The notes under the pieces: model-generated | Told to the model about the DNA's origin: nothing | Databases searched by the model: none | The model's input: the letters and a program-made list of their open reading frames with translations, nothing else | DNA from: Nocardia testacea NBRC 100365 | Lineage (GTDB): Bacteria; Actinomycetota; Actinomycetes; Mycobacteriales; Mycobacteriaceae | Assembly: GCF_000308775.1 (NCBI RefSeq) | Contig: NZ_BAGJ01000158.1 | Coordinates: forward strand, 27,121-91,120 | Direction: 5' to 3' | DNA: 64,000 nucleotides | In this document: piece after piece, positions 1 to 12,600 of the stretch | Numbering within the stretch: position 1 is the stretch's first letter | How the letters are laid out: the number at the start of each line of letters is the position of its first letter | Position numbers and translations under genes: made by a program

Positions 1-645
1 CGTGGGTACCTCGGCACGGAAGAAATCGATGACGCCGCGGTAGGTCCGGGGCCGGTGTTCGGAGATCAGTTCCGCGGACCGCGCCGCGGTCCGGTACACG
101 CCGCGCAACCGTTCCACCGGCAGGGTCAGCAGTTCCGGCGGGATCAGTTGGTGCAACCGTTCCAGTTCGGCGTCGTCGAGATCGCCGATACCCCGGTCCG
201 TCCCCGAGCCCTCGGTCACGATGCCCTGTTCCACCAGTGCCGCGCGGAGCAGGGTTTCGAAGATTCCCGGATCGACGGCGGGATGGCTGTCGAGCAGGGC
301 CAGCATCTCGACCTGCTCGCCCACGGCCTGCAATTCGGTGGCGATGGCGTGGGCCAGCACCCCGCCCAGGGACCAGCCGAGCAGCCGGTACGGGCCCTCG
401 GGCTGGATCCGCCGGATCTCCGTCAGATACCGGGCCGCAATGTCGGTCAGTGAATCCGGGGCGTAATCGGGTTCGGTGTAGGCGGGCGACTGGAGACCGT
501 AGATCGGCTGATCGTCCGGTAGCAGCCCGGTCAGCGCGGCGAAACTCCACGCCAGCCCGTCGCGGGCGTGGACAGCGAAGATCGGGGTCGCCGTACCGGT
601 CTCCCGGATGGGCAGCACCACCCGCAATGCCGCCTCGGACAGTTC
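1..645 (-). other. Type I thioesterase domain (cut by window edge)
   Basis: Alpha/beta-hydrolase release domain fused after T18. It starts around TPIFAVHARDG and has the nucleophile motif GWSLGG (Ser codon 370-372), with the likely acid in ALLDSHP (Asp codon 289-291). The catalytic histidine would lie past base 1. It should release the peptide by hydrolysis or by cyclisation onto a side chain or the N-terminus; the sequence does not decide which. Confidence 0.93.
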
Positions 646-3600
646 GCCCGCGGCGCCCGGTTCGACGATCCGGGCGGCGAACCCCGCGACCGTCGCCTCG
701 GTGAACATCCACTGCACGCTGATCTCGGCACCGGTGACCGCGCTCAGCCGAGCCGCCACCTTGGTCGCGAGCAGCGAGTTACCGCCGAGGGCGAAGAACG
801 AATCGTCGGCACCCACCCGATCCACGCCCAGGACTTCGGCGAAGACATCGGCGACGGTCTGTTCCAGCGGTGTGCGCGGGGCGCGGTAGCCGGCGTCGGC
901 CGCGAAAACCGGTTCGGGCAGCGCGTTGCGGTCCAGCTTCCCGGCGGGGGTCAGCGGGATCTCGTCGATCACCATGATCGACGACGGCACCATATGGCCA
1001 GGCAGTCGCGCCTCGATATGCGCGCGCACGCCCGCCGGATCGACCGAACTCCCCGGCGCGGCCACCACATACGACGCCAGCGATACGACACCGGCCGGAT
1101 TGCGGTGCCCGACCGTGACCGCGAAGTCGACACCGGCGGACGAGGTCAGCGCGGCGTCGATCTCGCCGAGTTCGATACGGAAACCGCGGATCTTGACCTG
1201 GAAGTCGTTGCGGCCCACATACTCCACCGCCGGATCACCCGCGCCGTCGCGCCGCCAGCGCACGATGTCACCCGTACGGTACAACCGCGACCCCGGCTCA
1301 CCGAACGGGTCGGCGACGAAGCGCTGCGCCGTCAGTCCCGCTCGCGCGTGATAGCCACGCGCCAGCTGGATACCACCGACATACAGCTCACCGGCCACGC
1401 CCTCGGGGACCGGGTTCAGCCGATCGTCCAGTACCAGCGCGCGCATACCCCGCACCGGACCGCCGATCGTCACCGGATCACCCGGCAGCAGCGCACCGCT
1501 GATATTCGTCGCGACAGTGGCCTCGGTCGGACCGTATGCGTTGTGCAGCCGCCGCTCGACCCCGCCGTCGCGGACCGTGGACCACTTCGCCACCAGATCC
1601 GCCGAGATCGCCTCACCACCGGCGATGATGACCCGCATACCCGCCAGGTCGGCCGGATCCAGCGAGGCCAGCACCGACGGTGTGATCAATCCGACCGTCA
1701 CCCGCTCCCGGGCGATCAGCTCGCCGAGCTCGGCGCCGCCGTAGGTCCCCGGCGGTACCACCACCAGGGCGCCCGCGGAACCCACCGCCAGCAGCAGCTC
1801 CAGGATCGAGGCGTCGAAACTCGGTGACGCGAACGCCAGCGCCCGCGAATGCCGGTTCAGCCCGTACCTCTCGACCTGTTCGGCGCTGAAGTTCGCCAGA
1901 CCGGCATGGGTGACGACGACACCCTTGGGCAGACCCGTGGAGCCCGAGGTGTAGATGACGTAGGCAGTGTTCGCCGGAGTCAGCGGCCGGACCCGGTCGG
2001 CGTCGGTGACCGCGTCACCGGAGTACCGCCGTGTATCCAGCTCGTCGAGCACCAGCCAATCCACCGTATCCGGCAGCTCCGCCCGCACCGACGACACCGT
2101 CACACCCACTCGCGCCCGCGAATCGGTGAGCATATGCGCGATCCGGTCGGCCGGATACGTCGGATCGACCGGTACGAACGCCGCACCCGACCTGGTCACC
2201 GCCCATTCGGCCAGCACCGAATCCGCCGACCGCGGCACCGCCACGGCCACCAGATCCTCGGCCCCGAGTCCGCGCTCGATCAGCACCCGCGCCAACCGGT
2301 TCGACCGTTCGTCCATCTCGCCGTAGGACAGCCGCTGATCCCGGAACACCACCGCCGGCGCCGACCGATCCTCGGCCACGGCGGCGGCCAGCAGATCGGG
2401 CAGGGTCCGGGCCGGCACCGCCGGACCCCCGGACCGCGATCCCAGCTCCGCCCGCTCGGCCGCACTCAGGAATTGCACCTCGCCCACCGGCAGCTCCGGC
2501 GAATCGACCAGTTGGCCGATCACCCGCAGCAGCCGCGTGGCCAGAGTTTCGATCGTGTCCGCGGTGAACGAACTGGTCAGGTATTTCAGCGCGATCCCGA
2601 CCGTGTTCTCGGCGGTGACCACCAGGGTCAGCGGGTAATGGCTGTTGTCCCGCGAACCCACCCCGGCGATCGACATACCGTCGATATCACCGGTCGCGGC
2701 GACCTCGGCGGGATCGGTCGGGTAGGACTCGAACACGAACAGGCTGTCGAACTGCACCGCGGTTCCGGCGGCCCGCTGGATATCGGTCAGCCCGAGATAG
2801 TGGTGTTCGAGCAGGGCGGCCTGCGCGCGCTGCAGATCGGTGAGCAGTTCGCCGGTGGTGGCCCGGTGATCGAGGCGCACCCGGACCGGCAGCGTGTTGA
2901 TGAACAGCCCGACCATGGATTCGATTCCGGGCAGTTCGGCGGGCCGGCCGGACACCGTGGTACCGAACACCACATCGTCGCGGCCGGTCATCCAGCCGAG
3001 CAGCACACCCCAGGCCGCCTGCAGCAGCGTGTTCATGGTGATACCGAGCTCGGCGGCCCGGGCCGACAGTTGCCGCGTCCGGTCCGCGTCGAGTTCGGCC
3101 ACGACGGTGCCGACATCGTAGTTCTCCGCCGGCGTCGGGTGCGGGACCAGCAGCGAGGGTTCGGAGAATCCGGCCAGCTCCGCCCGCCAGGCCTCCGCGG
3201 AGGCGGCCCGGTCGCGTTCGGCGAGCCAGGACAGGAAATTCCGGTACGAGGCCACCCGCGGCAGCGCCGACGTATCGCCGCGCAGCGCGTAGAGCACCAG
3301 CAGCTCCCGCATGAGCAGCGGCATGGACCAGCCGTCGAGGAGGATGTGGTGCGAGGTGATCGCCAGTTGCCACGCGTCCTCGGCCAACCGGACGAGGTTG
3401 AACCGGATCAGCGGCGGCACCGCCATATCGAAGTGCTCGGCCTGATCCGCGGCCAGCAACCGGCGCAGCTCCCCGGCCCGTTCGTCCTCGGGCAGACCGC
3501 GCAGGTCGATATCGCGCCACGGCACCGGCACGCTGTCGAGCACCACCTGCACCCACTGGCCGGCGCTGTCGGCGACGAACGCGGTCCGCAGATTCGGGTA

Positions 3601-6600
3601 CCGGCCGATCATCACCTCGGCGGCGGCCCGCAGCCGCGCCGGGTCCACCGTGCCGGCCAGGTCGACCGACGACTGCATGGTGTAGACGTCCACACCGTCG
3701 GCGATGAACTGGGCGTGGAACAACAGACCCGACTGCAGCGGCGACAGCGGCCAGACCTCCGACAGTGCCGGATAGGTGCGCTCCCAGCGTTCGATATCGG
3801 CCTGCGAGACCCGCACCAGCGACATATCGGACGGCGTGAAACCGCCCGCCTCCGGCCGCCGGACATGGTCGGCGAGCGCGGTGAGCGCGGCGATCCACAG
3901 ATCCGCGAACTCGCGGGCCCGCTCCTCGGTGATCACCCCGGTGGGGTAACCGAAGACCGCGCTCAGCACCGGGCCGTCGGCACCGGAGTTGACGATGGCA
4001 TTGATGTCGAGCACGGCATTGGCGGGCATATCCCGGTCCGCGTCCGCGCCGACCGCGCCCAGTTCGGCGGTCGGCATCCAGCCGAGCTCGGCGAGTTCGG
4101 GCGAGATCTCCCCGGCCGAGACCCGGCCCAGATAGTTGAAACTGATTTGGCCCGGTACCCGGTCCGGCAGCTGGTCGCCGATATCGGGATTCAGATAGCG
4201 GAGCAGGCCGTAACCCAGCCCCTTGTCCGGAACCGCGAGCAGCTGTTCCTTCACCGATTTCACCAGCACCCCGAAAGCGGGACCACCGGCGAACGCATCG
4301 TCGATATCGATCCCGGGCAGGTCGAGCCGCAGCGGGTGGACCGCGGTGAACCAGCCGACGGTGCGGGACAGGTCGGCGCCGGGCACCACGGCCTCTTCAC
4401 GACCGTGACCTTCCAGTTTCACCAGCGCCGCCCCATTCGGGCCGTCGTCGCGCCACCGGACGAGCGCCAGTGCCAGCGCCGCCAGCAGGGCATCGTTGGG
4501 TCCGCCGTGGTAGCGGGCGCCGACGGTGGTCAGCACCGCCTCGGTGACATCGGCGGGTAGCGATACCTCGAATCGTTCGACCGTCGCGTTGGTATCGACG
4601 GCCGGATCGAAGGCGCGGGTGCCCAGCAGCGGGTCCGGGGTGGACGCGATCTTCTGCCAGTACGGCAGTTCCGCGACCCGGCCCGGCTTGCCCGCGGCCT
4701 CCGCCAGCCCGTGCGCCCACCGGCGCAGCGAGGTACCGACCGGCGGCAGCGTCACCGGAGTGCCGGAGGCGAGCTGTGAATAGGCCAGCACCAGATCGGG
4801 GACGATGATGCGCCAGGACACGCCGTCGACGACGAAGTGGTGCGCCGCGAAGAGCAGCACATCGCGCCGGTCACCGTCGAAGGCGAACCACACGAACTGC
4901 ACCATCACGGCGGCTGCCGGGTCCAGCCGGCCCAGTGCGGCATCGAATTCGGCGTTGGCGAGATCGGTCAGTTCGTCGTCACCGATGGCATTGTCGATAT
5001 CGACCCGGCGTATCAGGGCGTCGATATCGATGGCGCCCGGCGGAAGCGCCTCGAACGACCGCACCCCGTCCACATCCCGCAGGCGGGCGCGCAGGGCGTC
5101 GTGGTGGTCGAATACCGCCGCCAGGGTGGCGACCAGGGTTTCGCGGTCGATATCGACCGGAAGCCGCAGCAGCATCGGCTGCGAGAAACGCTGGTACGCA
5201 TCGTTGCCGTCGAGGATCTGCGACATGACCGGCAGCATCGGCATATCGCCCACCCCGCCGCCGGGCAGTTCCACCAGCTGCTGTTCGCCGGCGTCGCCGC
5301 GGCCGGCGACCTCGGCGAGTGCGGCGACGGTGCGGCGCTCGAACACGTCCCGGGGTGTGAAGACCACGCCGCGGGCCTTGGCACGCGACACCAGTTGGAT
5401 CGACAGGATGCTGTCGCCGCCGAGCGCGAAGAACGAATCGTCCACGCCGACCTGCGCGACACCGAGGACATCGGCGAACACCTCGCAGATGATCGACTCG
5501 ACCGCGCCGACCGGCGCCCGGAACGACTGCGCTCGGAGTACCGGTTCCGGCAGCGCCTTACGGTCCAGCTTGCCCACCGGGGTCAGCGGGATCTCGTCCA
5601 ACACGATGACAACCGTCGGCACCATATGCGCCGGCAACCGCTCCGCGACGAACTCGGTCACCGCGGCGGTATCGACAGTGTGCCCCGGCACCGCCAGGAC
5701 ATACGACACCAGAATCGTCGCACCCGCATCGGTATCCCGGCCCAGGGTCACCGAGTACTCCACATCCGGATGCGCGGCCAGCGCTGTATCGATCTCGCCC
5801 AGTTCCACCCGGAGACCGCGGATCTTGACCTGGAAATCCGACCGGCCGACGTAGTCCAGTTCCCAGTTCACCGTCGGCAACGCCTCGTTACCGGCCCGCG
5901 CACCGGGTGTGGCGTACCAGCGCACCACGTCACCGGTGCGATACATCCGCGAACCCTCGAAACTGTACGGGTTGGCGACGAACCGATCCGCCGTCAAACC
6001 CGGCCGGTTGTGGTAGCCGCGGGCCAGGGCGCCACCGGCCAGGTACAGCTCACCGGCCACGCCGGGCGGCACCGGCCGCAACCGGGCGTCCAACACCAGC
6101 GCCGCCATACCGTGCACCGGCTTGCCGATGGTGACGTGGTCACCGGTGAACAACTGCGCGTACGAGGAGATGATGGTCGTCTCGGTGGGGCCGTACCCGT
6201 TGAAGTACTTGCGTCCCGGCTCCCATTTGGCCAGCAGTTCGGGGGTGGTCACATCGCCACCGACCGAGAGCACCTCGAGCGCGTCCAATCCCGCCGGATC
6301 CATGGTGCCCAGCACCGCGGGGGTGATGATGGTGTGCGTCACCGCTTCGGTCCGCAGGAGTTCGGCCAGGTCCGGGCCACCGATGATCTCGCCCGGCACC
6401 ACGACCAGCGTCGCGCCCACATACGCGGTGCACACCCATTCCAGCACCGACGGATCGAAACTCGGCGAACAGATGTGCAGGAACCGATGCCGGGACTCGA
6501 GCCGGTACAGATCGGCCGCCACATCGGCGAGACCGCCCATACCCCCGTGCGTCACCATCACACCCTTGGGCAGACCGGTCGACCCCGAGGTGTAGATGAC

Positions 6601-9600
6601 ATACGCCGGATGCGCCATCGCCAACGGCGTGATCCGCTCGGTATCGGTCACCGCGTGGTCCGGCTTCGCCGCGGCCTCCGCCAGGAACTCCGGATCGTCG
6701 AGGCGCAGCCACTGGACATCACCGGGCAAGCGGTCCACGTACTCACCGCTGGTGAGCCCCAGCATCGCACCGGAGTCGGTGAGCATATGCCGCACCCGAT
6801 CCGGTGGATAGTTCGGATCCACCGGCACATGCGCGCCACCGGCCTTGGCCACCGCCCAGAAAGCCAGCACGACCTCGTAGGACCGTGGCAACGCCAGTGC
6901 CACGATCCGCTCCGGGCCGACACCGCGTTCGATGAGCACCCGCGCCAACCGCGACGACTGGGCGTCCAGCTCCCGATAGGTCACCGAACGGCCGCGGTAA
7001 CGCACCGCCACACCGTCCGGATTCACCCGCACGCCGTTGGTGAGGAGTTCCGGCAGCAGTCCCGTCGCCATGACATCGTCACCGCGGACATGGGTGAGCA
7101 GGCGGTACTCGGCATCGTCGGTGATCGGCAGGTCACCGATCGGCGCCTCCGGGTTGCGGGCGATGGCCGCCAGCAGATGCAGGAACCGGCGCGCGAAGAC
7201 TCCGACGGTGTCCTCGTCGAACAGGTCACGGGCATAGGAGAAGGCCGCGGCCATACCGGCCTCGGTCTCGGTGATCCGCAGCGACAGATCGAATTTCTCG
7301 GTGTCGATATCGAAATCGACGGCGCCGACCCGCAGTCCGGGCAGTTCGAAATCGGCCTGGGGCAGGTTCTCGAACGACAACGCCACCTGGAACAGCGGAT
7401 GCCGGGCGGTGGAACGCTCGGCCCCGACCAGTTCGACCAATCGCTCGAACGGGATATCGGCATGCGCGAACGCCTGCAGATCCGCCTCCCGCGTCGCCGC
7501 CAGGAACTCCGCGAAACTCGCCTCACCCCGCACATGCGACCGCAACACCAACGTATTGACGAACATCCCGACCACATCGTCGAGCTCGGCCTCACCACGA
7601 CCCGCGATCGGCGTACCCACCGCCACATCATCGGTAGCCGACAACCGCGCCAGCAGCAACGCCAGCACCGCATGCACCACCATGAACACCGTCGCGTTGT
7701 GCTCGGCCGCCAACCGCGACACCGCCCGATGCAGTTCGGGGTCGATCTGGAACGGCACAGTGCCACCCGCCATCGACGGCACCGTCGGACGCGGCCGGTC
7801 ACCCGGCAGGTTCAACTCGTCCGGCAAACCGGCCAGTGCCCGCCGCCAGTAATCTGCCTGGGCACTGACCAGGCTCTCGGGATCGTCCTCCGACCCCAGG
7901 ACCTCACGCTGCCACAGGCTGTAATCGGCGTACTGCACCGGCAGCGGCGTCCACGCCGGGGCCGAACCGGAGGTACGCGCCGCGTAGGCGATCATCAGAT
8001 CCCGGATCAGCGGGCCCATCGACCAGCCGTCGGTACTGATGTGGTGCACCACGAAGACCAGTACGTATTCGCCGTCGGCCGGCTGGAATACCGCCGCACG
8101 CGTGGGCACCTCGACCGTCACGTCGAAACCGGTCGCGAGCACGTCGGTGATCCGGTCGCGCAGTTCGGCGGCGGAAACCGGGATGGGCGTCGGATCCGGC
8201 ACCGCCCGGGCGACGGGCAGTACCTGCTGGTACGGCCTTCCGTCCTGGGCGGGGTAGACGGTCCGCAGGGTTTCGTGCCGGCCCACCACGTCCGCGACGG
8301 CCTGCCGCAGCGCGGGAATATCGAGTTCCCCGGACAGCCGGACGGCCAGCGGGATGTTGTAGGCCGACGATCCCGTGTCGAACTGGTTGAGGAACCACAT
8401 CCGCTGCTGCGCCAGCGACAGCGGCACCCGCTCCGGCCGCTCCCGCGGCGCCAGTGCCGGCAGGTCGCCGCGGCCGGCGGCGGATTCGGCGGCGGCAGCC
8501 AGCGCGGCCACCGTGGAGGCCTCGAACAGCGTCCGCACCGCGACCTTGGTGTCCAATGCCGCACTCAGCCGGGCCGCGACCTGGGTCGCGATCAGCGAGT
8601 TACCACCGAGCGCGAAGAAATCGTCGTCCGCGCCGACCCGCTCGACACCCAGGACGTCGGCGAACACGCCCGCCACGATCTCCTCGATCGGAGTCGAGGG
8701 CGCCCGGAACTCCCGGGTCTCGAACACCGGAGCCGGCAGAGCCTTACGGTCCAGCTTCCCGGAGGTGTTCAACGGGAACGCGTCGAGCGCGACCACCGCA
8801 CCCGGCACCATGTATACCGGCAAGACGCCGCGCAGCGCGTCGAGCAGCGCCGCGGAGACGATCTGCTCGCCGGGCGCGGGCACCACATAGGCGACCAGCT
8901 GCTCACCCAGATCCGAGGCGGCGACCGTCACGACGGCCTGGCTCACCACGGGCTGCGCCAGCAGCGCCGATTCGATTTCGCCCAACTCGATGCGCTGGCC
9001 ACGGAACTTCACCTGGAAATCGGTACGGCCCAGATATTCCAGTGCCGGAAGGATCTCCGGGCGGCCCTCGACGAGGGTCTCCGCGCGGCGCCACCGCACC
9101 AGGTCGCCCGTGCGGTACATGCGCTGACCGGCATCGAACGGATTCGCCACGAAACGGTCCGCCGACAGGTCCGGACGCGTCACATATCCGCGAGCCAACT
9201 GGTCACCCGCCAGATACAGCTCGCCCGTGACACCCGGCGCCACCGGCCGCAATCGCGAATCCAACACATAGACCCGGGTGTTCCACTCCGGCATACCGAT
9301 CGGCACACCGGTCGACTCGGTCCCGGTCGCCTGCCAGTACGTGACCGACACCGCCGCCTCGGTCGGACCGTAGACATTGTGGACCGCGGCATCGGAGATC
9401 GCCTGCACCGCGGCGACCGTCTCCGGTGGCAGCGCTTCACCGAGCGCGAAGACGTGCTGGAGCGAGGGAATCGAACCCGCCGGAGTGTGCGCGGCGAACA
9501 TCGCCAGCATCGACGGTACGAAGTCCGTCATCGTCACCCGCTGCTCGGCGATGACTTCGGCCAGGTACTCGGCATCCCGATGCCCGTCGGGGGTCGCGAC

Positions 9601-12600
9601 GACCAGACGCGCTCCCACTGCCAGCGGCAGGAAATAACCCCACAGCGACACGTCGAATGTCGTCGCTGTCTTCTGCAGATACACATCGTCGGCGTCCAGC
9701 CGATACTGCGCCAGCCACCATGCGATCTGATTGCCGATCGCCGAATGCGACACCGCCACACCCTTGGGCCGGCCCGTCGAACCCGACGTGAAGATCACAT
9801 ACGCGGTATTCGACAGCCGCACCGGCGCCGACCGATCCGCATCGGTCACCGGGGACGAGTCGAAACGATCGGTATCGAGGCTGTCCAGGGTCAGCACCGG
9901 TACGCCCGCGAGCACGTCGGCGCCGGCGCCGTCTTCCGCGGCGATACCGACGGCCCGAGCATCGGCGGCGGTGGTCAACACGCACACCGGTGCCGCGGTA
10001 TCGAGGATGTAGCCGATCCGCTCCGCCGGATGCGCCGGATCCAACGGCACATACGCACCACCGGCCGCCACCACCGCGTACATCCCGACCACCAGGTCGA
10101 TCGACCGGGAGATCAGCACCCCGACCAGAGATTCCGGGCCCACGCCCTGCGCGATCAGCAACCGCGCCAACCGGTTCACCCGGCCCGCGAACTCGGCGTA
10201 GGTCAGGTCGGTCCCCTCGAACGACACCGCCACCCGATCCGGGTATTCGGCCACGGCGCGCTCGAACCGATCCAGCAGCAATTGTCCGGGCACCGCGTGT
10301 TCGGTCGCGTTCCATTCCGCCAGCACCCGGGTGCGTTCGGCGGGAGCCAGGATCTCGAAGTCACCGACCGGTGTCGCGGGATCGGCCACGATCGCACCGA
10401 GCAACCGGGTGAAGCGGTCGGCGAAGCTCTGCGCGGTGTCCTGGTCGAACAACGCCGTGGCGTAGGTCAGATAACCCGCCACACCCTGCGGAGCACCCGA
10501 ATCGTCGTAGGCGTCGGCGAGGATGAGGTTCAGGTCGAACTGCGAGTTCTCGGTGTCGATCTCCACCCCGGACACCGTCAGCCCCGGCAGTTCCAGACTC
10601 GACGCCGCCAGGTTCTGGAACGTGAACCCGACCTGGAACAACGGATGCCGCGCCTGCGAACGCGCCGGATTCAGCACCTCCACCAAACGCTCGAACGGCA
10701 CATCCGCGTGCGCGAACGCCGCGATATCGATTTCCCGCTGGCGCGCCAGCAGATCCGCGAACGACTCACCACGATCCAGCCGCGTCCGGAACACCAGAGT
10801 GTTCACGAACATACCGATCAGATCATCGAGCGCCTGCTCACCACGACCCGCCACCGGGGTACCCACCGTGATGTCGTCGCTTCCGGACAGCCGTGCAAGC
10901 AATACCGCGAACGCCGTATGCGCCACCATGAACAAGGTGGCGCCCTGCTGCTGCGCCAGTCGCTGCAGACCGGCGTGGGTCGCGGCGTCGATCCGCAGCT
11001 CCACCCGGCGGCCGGCGAACGACTGCACGGCCGGACGCGGCCGGTCCATCGGCAGGTCCAGCTGATCCGGCACCCCGGCCAGCGTCGACTGCCAGAAGGC
11101 GATTTGCTGCGCCGCCGGGGACTCGGCGTCGGCTTCGTCGCCCAGCAGGTCGCGCTGCCAGATGCTGTAGTCGGCGTACTGCACCGGCAACGCCGGCCAA
11201 CCCGGGGCCTCCCCGGCCGTGCGGGCGGCGTACGCGATCATCAGATCGCGCGTCAGCGGCCCCGCCGAGGATCCGTCACCGGCGATGTGGTGCACCACCA
11301 TCACCATCACGAATTCACCGGCGGCATCGTCCACGCGGAACAGCGCCACCCGCAGCGGCACCTCGGCGGTCACATCGAATCCCACCGACGCGAGTTCCGC
11401 CACCGCCGCGGCGACCTCACCGGCGGCCAGGGACCGCACCTCGAGTTGCGGAACAGCCTGCCCGGCGGAGAGCACCACCTGCACCGGGCCGGACTCGGTC
11501 TCCGGGTAGACCGTACGCAGCACCTCGTGCCGCGCGACGACATCGGCGACGGCCCGCCGCAACGCGTCCACGTCGAGATCACCCGACAAGCGGATCGCCA
11601 ACGGCAGGTTGTAGGCAGCCGAAGCACCGTCGAAGCGGTTCAGGAACCACATCCGCTGCTGCGCCGGTGACAACGGCGCAGCCTGCACCGTCTCACCCGA
11701 GAGCAGCGTCCGGATCGGACGCGGCTGCGCCACCAGCGCCGCCCGGCCGCCGGATCCGGCCTGCTCCTGGATGCGCGCGGCCAAGGCGGCCACGGTGGAC
11801 GTCTCGAAGAGCGACCGGACCGCGACCGTGGTGTCCAATGCCGCGCTCAGCCGCGCCGCGACCTGGGTCGCGATCAGCGAGTTACCGCCGAGCGCGAAGA
11901 AATCGTCGTCGGCGCCCACTCGTCCCACGCCGAGGACGTCGGCGAAGACGCCGGCCACGATCTCCTCGATCGGGGTCGACGGCGCCCGGAACTCCCGGGT
12001 CTCGAACACCGGCGCGGGCAGCGCTTTACGATCCAGCTTCCCGGAAGTGTTCAACGGCAACTCGTCCAACCCGACCACGGCCGCCGGAACCATGTAGGTG
12101 GGCAGCACATCCCGGACGGCCGCGAGCAGTTCGCTCGAATCCGGCTGCTCGCCCGGAGCCGGTACGACGTAGGCGACGAGTTGCTCACCGAGCTGGGAAG
12201 CGGCGACGGTGACCACGGCCTGGCTCACCTCGGGGCGGGCCAGGAACGCGGATTCGATCTCACCGAGTTCGATGCGCTGACCGCGGAACTTCACCTGGAA
12301 ATCGGTGCGCCCCAAGTACTCCAGTACCGGTTGGCCGTCGACCCGCTGCCACCGCACCAGGTCGCCGGTGCGGTACATCCGCTGCCCGGTATCGAACGGG
12401 CTCGCCACAAAACGATCGGCGCTCAGATCCGGGCGGGTGACATACCCGCGGGCGAGCTGGTCGCCCGCCAGATACAACTCACCCGTGACGCCCTCGGGCA
12501 CGGGCCGCAGCCGCGAATCCAGCACATAGACTCGCGAATTCCACTGCGGCACACCGATCGGCACAGTCCCGGACTCCGCGCCCGAAGCCTTCCAATAGGT

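Noticed and set aside
1..645. C-terminal domain considered as a reductase (R) domain
   Set aside because: The GWSLGG nucleophile elbow and the LLDSHP acid segment are typical of type I thioesterases; no NAD(P)-binding GxxGxxG motif is present.
2687..3898. Minus-strand open frame of 403 codons within synthetase 2
   Set aside because: It is in a different frame from the C domain of module 18, is Ala/Arg/Gly-rich without motifs, and is a frame shadow.
4837..11670. Very long open frame on the plus strand (2277 codons); others at 48589-55185, 42661-48384, 36652-41652, 31015-35754 and 1849-4560
   Set aside because: These lie exactly antisense to NRPS domains, read as Arg/Gln/His-rich low-complexity protein with no recognisable domain, and follow from the GC-rich codon bias of the opposite strand.
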